From Bacteroidales bacterium UBA714 (GTDB taxonomy: Bacteria; Bacteroidota; Bacteroidia; Bacteroidales; UBA932), in assembly GCA_002298075.1 (NCBI GenBank), contig DBLW01000124.1:1-34570 (forward strand): DNA of 34,570 bases, read 5' to 3'. Both the position numbers and the translations under genes were made by a program. The stretch's first letter is position 1. Each line of letters starts with the position of its first letter. Positions 31,856 to 34,570 of the stretch are shown here, piece after piece. Under the pieces are notes generated by a model. That model made no database searches and was not told the origin of the DNA. It saw only the letters and a list, made by a program, of their open reading frames with translations.

Positions 31856-33244
31856 TCAAATCTTTATATCCATTCTGATACGGCGCCCCTGAGGATACAG
31901 GTTGTTGCACCTGTTCCCGAGATTCTTTACAAACCCCAGCGGAAGCCCGTCATACACTATCGTAAGGTATCCTTTGGGAGCCTCGGGAAATGTGAGGGCA
32001 TCCCTATGCAGATATGCCAGCGCCACATTCCTGTCCACCTCCACACGAGGAAAGGCATCGGAAGCAAAAATCAGTGAAAGCGCAAGATCCGCATCAGGAA
32101 CCAGGTCACTTCCCTTCAGCATGCCGATGGCACAACCGGCCGCAAGCACATGCAGGGCCTCTCCCAAAGAAGCCACATCGGCAGTAATGCCCGAAGGTAC
32201 GGCCACGACCGTGCCTCCTCTCGTGCGGAATGAACACGGCACATTGACAAGCCTTTCAACGGATTTCGGGACCTGTTCCTTTTTCGGTGCACGTGTCATG
32301 CGCATGTTCTTTCCCTGCCGGGGAGTTCCATCAGCACATGAACCGCGCCCCTTTCTCAACACACTGCAATACTGCCCTTCCCCGTCCACAAAGCCAGGCA
32401 CAAGACTGCATCCGCATTCTGTACGTATCAGCCCCTTGAAATCATCAGTAACATAATCCCCAAAAACGCATTCCGCCCCAAGTTCAGCTTCCACCCACTT
32501 CACATTGGAATCATTTTCAAGCCTGTTGAAAGTGCAGGTCGAATAAATCAGCATGCCTCCTGGAGCAAGCGCAGGCCAAACATCGGCAATTATGCGCCTC
32601 TGCCTCGCCTGACACAAAGCCACATTATCCTCCGACCACTGTTCCACTGCCTGTGCATCCTTGCGGAACATTCCCTCTCCCGAACAAGGCACATCAGCCA
32701 CGATAACATCGAAAAAGCCGGGCAGGGCGGCAAAAGCTTTCGGGTCATCTGAAGTTACCGCCACATGGGGGTCACCCCACAACGCCACATTTCCGGCAAG
32801 CACGCCGGCCCTGGATTTCATCACCTCATTTGCAACAAGCATAAAGCCGTCACCTGTGGCCTCACGCAATGACGCAGCCAAGTCTGTAGTCTTGCCTCCC
32901 GGAGCTGCACAAAGGTCAAGCACCCGGAGTGGCCTGTCCGATGGCAAATCCACTGCAGGAAGAATGCTGCGGAACACATGTCCGACAAACATTGAAGACG
33001 AATCCTGCACGTAATATGCTCCAGCGTGAAAGAGCGGATCCAAAGTAAACACAGGCCTGTCCGGCAAAGTCAATCCGTGCATGCTCCATGGCACCGGATT
33101 GCCTTCAAAAGCCTTGCACTCCTTGAAAGGATTCATCCTCACAGACACGGAAGCAGGCATGTCAAAAGCAGAAAAAGCGACAAGGGCATTCTCCTTCCCT
33201 ATCGCTTCTTCAAGATATTCCATGAATGGACCGGTCAAGACCAT
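31856..33244 (-). CDS. rsmF: RsmF/RsmB-family rRNA cytosine-C5 methyltransferase
   Basis: The 462-residue protein carries the SAM-binding motif VLDLCAAPGGKTTDLA (108-123) and the two Cys of the m5C methyltransferase mechanism: Cys187 in VADVPCSGEGMF and Cys237 in IYSTCTFN. The N-terminal part (about 1-100) ends in the typical HAGAYYVQDSSSM. The C-terminal part, ending VYDGLPLGFVKNLGNRCNN, resembles the PUA-like tail of RsmF (YebU), which modifies 16S rRNA. The exact target base is inferred from family. Its start overlaps the SRPBCC gene by 10 nt; an ATG at 33223 would avoid this and is also possible. Confidence 0.88.
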   Translation of the reverse strand: MVLTGPFMEYLEEAIGKENALVAFSAFDMPASVSVRMNPFKECKAFEGNPVPWSMHGLTLPDRPVFTLDPLFHAGAYYVQDSSSMFVGHVFRSILPAVDLPSDRPLRVLDLCAAPGGKTTDLAASLREATGDGFMLVANEVMKSRAGVLAGNVALWGDPHVAVTSDDPKAFAALPGFFDVIVADVPCSGEGMFRKDAQAVEQWSEDNVALCQARQRRIIADVWPALAPGGMLIYSTCTFNRLENDSNVKWVEAELGAECVFGDYVTDDFKGLIRTECGCSLVPGFVDGEGQYCSVLRKGRGSCADGTPRQGKNMRMTRAPKKEQVPKSVERLVNVPCSFRTRGGTVVAVPSGITADVASLGEALHVLAAGCAIGMLKGSDLVPDADLALSLIFASDAFPRVEVDRNVALAYLHRDALTFPEAPKGYLTIVYDGLPLGFVKNLGNRCNNLYPQGRRIRMDIKI

Positions 33245-33714
33245 AGACCGGATTTGGAGGGGTCAAAACCTTCCGGATACATGGACGGATCCACTCCTTC
33301 CGGCATCCTTCCTTCGGACATCGCCACCATGGCATCAACCGCCTTGTCAAGCGCATCCTTGATTTTTGAGCCAAGCAGAGCCTTCATCATGAAATTCAGG
33401 TCCGCGTCAAGCACGATGCCGAAATCGGTCTTATAAGGGTCTGAGGCTGCGTCAAAATGCAGCGTAAGGCTGAAATGGAACGGTGCCTCGTCATCTTCAA
33501 AGCCGATTTTCGAATAAGGAACCCTGTCCGAAACCTTTACACCGATGTTGAATCCCTGCACAACAGCATGAATCGAATCATAATCGGCACTCACATCAGC
33601 CTTCTTGTCTTCTGGAAGGAAACGCACGAGATTGCGCATGTCGGCGAAAGCCATATAAAGTTCATAAGGAGGCTTTGAAACAACTGCCCTCTTGCTCTTT
33701 ATCTCAACAGCCAT
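33235..33714 (-). CDS. SRPBCC (START-like) family protein
   Basis: The 159-residue protein resembles the SRPBCC/polyketide-cyclase-like fold: strand-helix start VEIKSKRAVVSKPPYELYMAFADM, alternating strands (FNIGVKVSDRVPYSKIGFED, FHFSLTLHFDAASDPYKTDFGIVLDADLNFMMKALLG) and a long C-terminal helix KIKDALDKAVDAMVAMS. Ligand unknown. It follows pyrE after 3 nt, an arrangement I recall as conserved in Bacteroides, and overlaps rsmF by 10 nt, so it is part of the operon pyrE-SRPBCC-rsmF-TPR. Confidence 0.8.
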   Translation of the reverse strand: MAVEIKSKRAVVSKPPYELYMAFADMRNLVRFLPEDKKADVSADYDSIHAVVQGFNIGVKVSDRVPYSKIGFEDDEAPFHFSLTLHFDAASDPYKTDFGIVLDADLNFMMKALLGSKIKDALDKAVDAMVAMSEGRMPEGVDPSMYPEGFDPSKSGLWS

Positions 33715-33717
33715 AGC

Positions 33718-34356
33718 CTATTCGTTTTTGCCCCAGGTGGAAGGAGAATACCTCCACTCCTTCAGAAGTTCCATGTCCGACTCTCTGACGTAGCCTCTAT
33801 CCATTGCCACTGATATCAGGGTGTCATAATTTGAAAGTGTGGTAAGTTCGACATTCGCATCTTCAAACGCCTTCCGGGCCTGATTGAAATTATACGAGAA
33901 AATCGCCACCATGCCCATTACATCCGCACCGGCTCCGACAAGGGCGTCTTTCGCGGCAAGGCTGCTCTTGCCTGTTGAAATCAGGTCCTCGACGATGACA
34001 ACCTTTGCGCCGTCCTCGAGTATGCCCTCAATCTGCGCACCGGTGCCGTGGTCCTTGGCTTTCGGCCTGACATATATGAAAGGCTTGCCGAGAAGATGCG
34101 CCACGAGATAGCCGTGCGCTATCGCTCCGGTAGCCACACCTGCAATCACCTCAACATCAGGATATTTAGCTTTAATGATGTCAGCCATCCAAGTGCACAC
34201 TTTTTCGCGGATCTCTGGATATGACAATATTCTCCTGTTGTCACAATAAATTGGAGACAACCATCCGGAAGCCCATGTGAACGGGCTCTCAGGTCTCAGC
34301 ATTACGGCCTTGATGTCCAAAAGGGACCCGGCAACCGCATTTTCTACACATTCCAT
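33718..34356 (-). CDS. pyrE: Orotate phosphoribosyltransferase
   Basis: PyrE makes OMP from orotate and PRPP in pyrimidine synthesis. The sequence shows FTWASGWLSPIYCDNRRILSYPE (orotate and substrate loop), VIAGVATGAIAHGYLVA, FIYVRPKAKDHGTGAQIEG (catalytic loop with Lys and Asp) and the PRPP motif VVIVEDLISTGKSS. Starting at the ATG at 34356 gives 212 residues, the normal size; other in-frame ATGs at 34362 and 34398 would add 2 or 14 residues without family similarity. It is the first gene of its operon and is divergent from whatever lies to the right of the window. Confidence 0.95.
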   Translation of the reverse strand: MECVENAVAGSLLDIKAVMLRPESPFTWASGWLSPIYCDNRRILSYPEIREKVCTWMADIIKAKYPDVEVIAGVATGAIAHGYLVAHLLGKPFIYVRPKAKDHGTGAQIEGILEDGAKVVIVEDLISTGKSSLAAKDALVGAGADVMGMVAIFSYNFNQARKAFEDANVELTTLSNYDTLISVAMDRGYVRESDMELLKEWRYSPSTWGKNE

Positions 34357-34447
34357 ATTCATATCTTTTATTGTTTTTCTGTTTTCCGTCCGTTTCATTT
34401 TGCCGGGCTTTGGTCAGCAAGCTTAATGCTGTTTCCCAGCTTTTGGC

Positions 34448-34455
34448 TATATTTG
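34448..34455 (+). promoter_or_regulatory. -7 box in degenerate repeat copy (faces right edge)
   Basis: TATATTTG preceded by TTTTGGC, as in the 79-bp units. The adjoining palindrome region (about 34404-34440) has decayed and holds no -33 TTTG at the expected position. It points to a gene beyond the window. Confidence 0.45.
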
Positions 34456-34485
34456 CCCTGGCGGACATATATTACGCTGGCGCCT

Positions 34486-34515
34486 CGGCATAGTGAAAAT
34501 AAATTTTCCCTCTGC
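34486..34515 (-). repeat. Palindromic 30-nt element, copy R4 (inverted)
   Basis: Minus-strand reading: GCAGA (34515-34511), GG, arm GAAAAT, TT, arm ATTTTC, AC, TATGCCG (34492-34486). It has the same arms as R3. Together with the flanking promoter segment (to 34536) it matches 14256-14306 over 51 nt with one mismatch. Confidence 0.8.
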
Positions 34516-34536
34516 ACTCAACTTTGGCTATATTTG
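34505..34536 (+). promoter_or_regulatory. Repeat-borne promoter facing right edge
   Basis: TTTC (34505-34508), 20 nt, TATATTTG (34529-34536), the same variant promoter as folP P3 but pointing rightward, presumably to a gene outside the window. Confidence 0.5.
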
Positions 34537-34570
34537 TCCTGACAAAATACAAGTGCGGCAAATGCCAATT

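Overview
The window is a compact, protein-coding stretch of a Bacteroidetes chromosome, most likely order Bacteroidales. The evidence is the mix of lineage-typical families (DUF3575/DUF3868 fimbrial proteins, WbqC, FadL-type 'hemin receptor', Porin_10 putative porin, RapZ-C fusion kinase, DoxX-like protein) together with repeated matches to the Bacteroidetes promoter consensus TTTG-N19-21-TAnnTTTG. Ribosome binding sites are mostly weak. Genus cannot be decided from the sequence. I see no tRNA, rRNA, CRISPR array, transposase or phage gene.

Layout: (1) 1-1207, minus strand: start of a surface-fimbria type operon (DUF3575, then DUF3868, running off the left edge), with a consensus promoter and a nine-C tract in the 490-nt divergent spacer. 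(2) 1698-4665, plus: an aromatic-rich lipoprotein and a FadL-family outer-membrane protein. (3) 4662-8224, minus: lipid A operon lpxD-lpxC-lpxA followed by wbqC; LpxC lacks the FabZ half normally fused to it in this phylum. (4) 8345-13116, plus: rimP-nusA-infB behind a promoter and a GC hairpin leader, closed by a strong terminator shared with convergent folP. (5) 14064-14354: 79-bp tandem repeats carrying promoters, between folP and tmk. (6) 14355-19993: tmk with a DoxX-like membrane protein, purB, an ftsB/divIC-like gene (minus), a sugar nucleotidyltransferase and a CPBP protease. (7) 20132-22897, minus: AmgK-like kinase fused to a RapZ C-terminal domain, a MurU-like nucleotidyltransferase, and YccF. 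(8) 23006-28935, plus: the NAD salvage pair pncB-pncA, a large putative porin and a translationally coupled MltF-like lytic transglycosylase. (9) 28936-34356: LolC/E-like permease (minus), YitT/YczE-like membrane protein (plus), then the minus-strand operon pyrE-SRPBCC-rsmF-TPR protein.

Most genes serve envelope building (lipid A, lipoprotein sorting, peptidoglycan turnover and recycling, outer-membrane proteins), translation, or nucleotide and cofactor supply. The most unusual non-coding signal is a 30-nt element present in five intergenic copies: constant flanks (GCAGA on one side, TATGCCG on the other) enclose a 6-2-6 palindrome whose two arms change together between copies. In four copies the palindrome sits exactly at the -33 position of a promoter. 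Two copies share a 51-bp, one-mismatch inverted repeat 20 kb apart. The most unusual protein is the AmgK-RapZ-C fusion.
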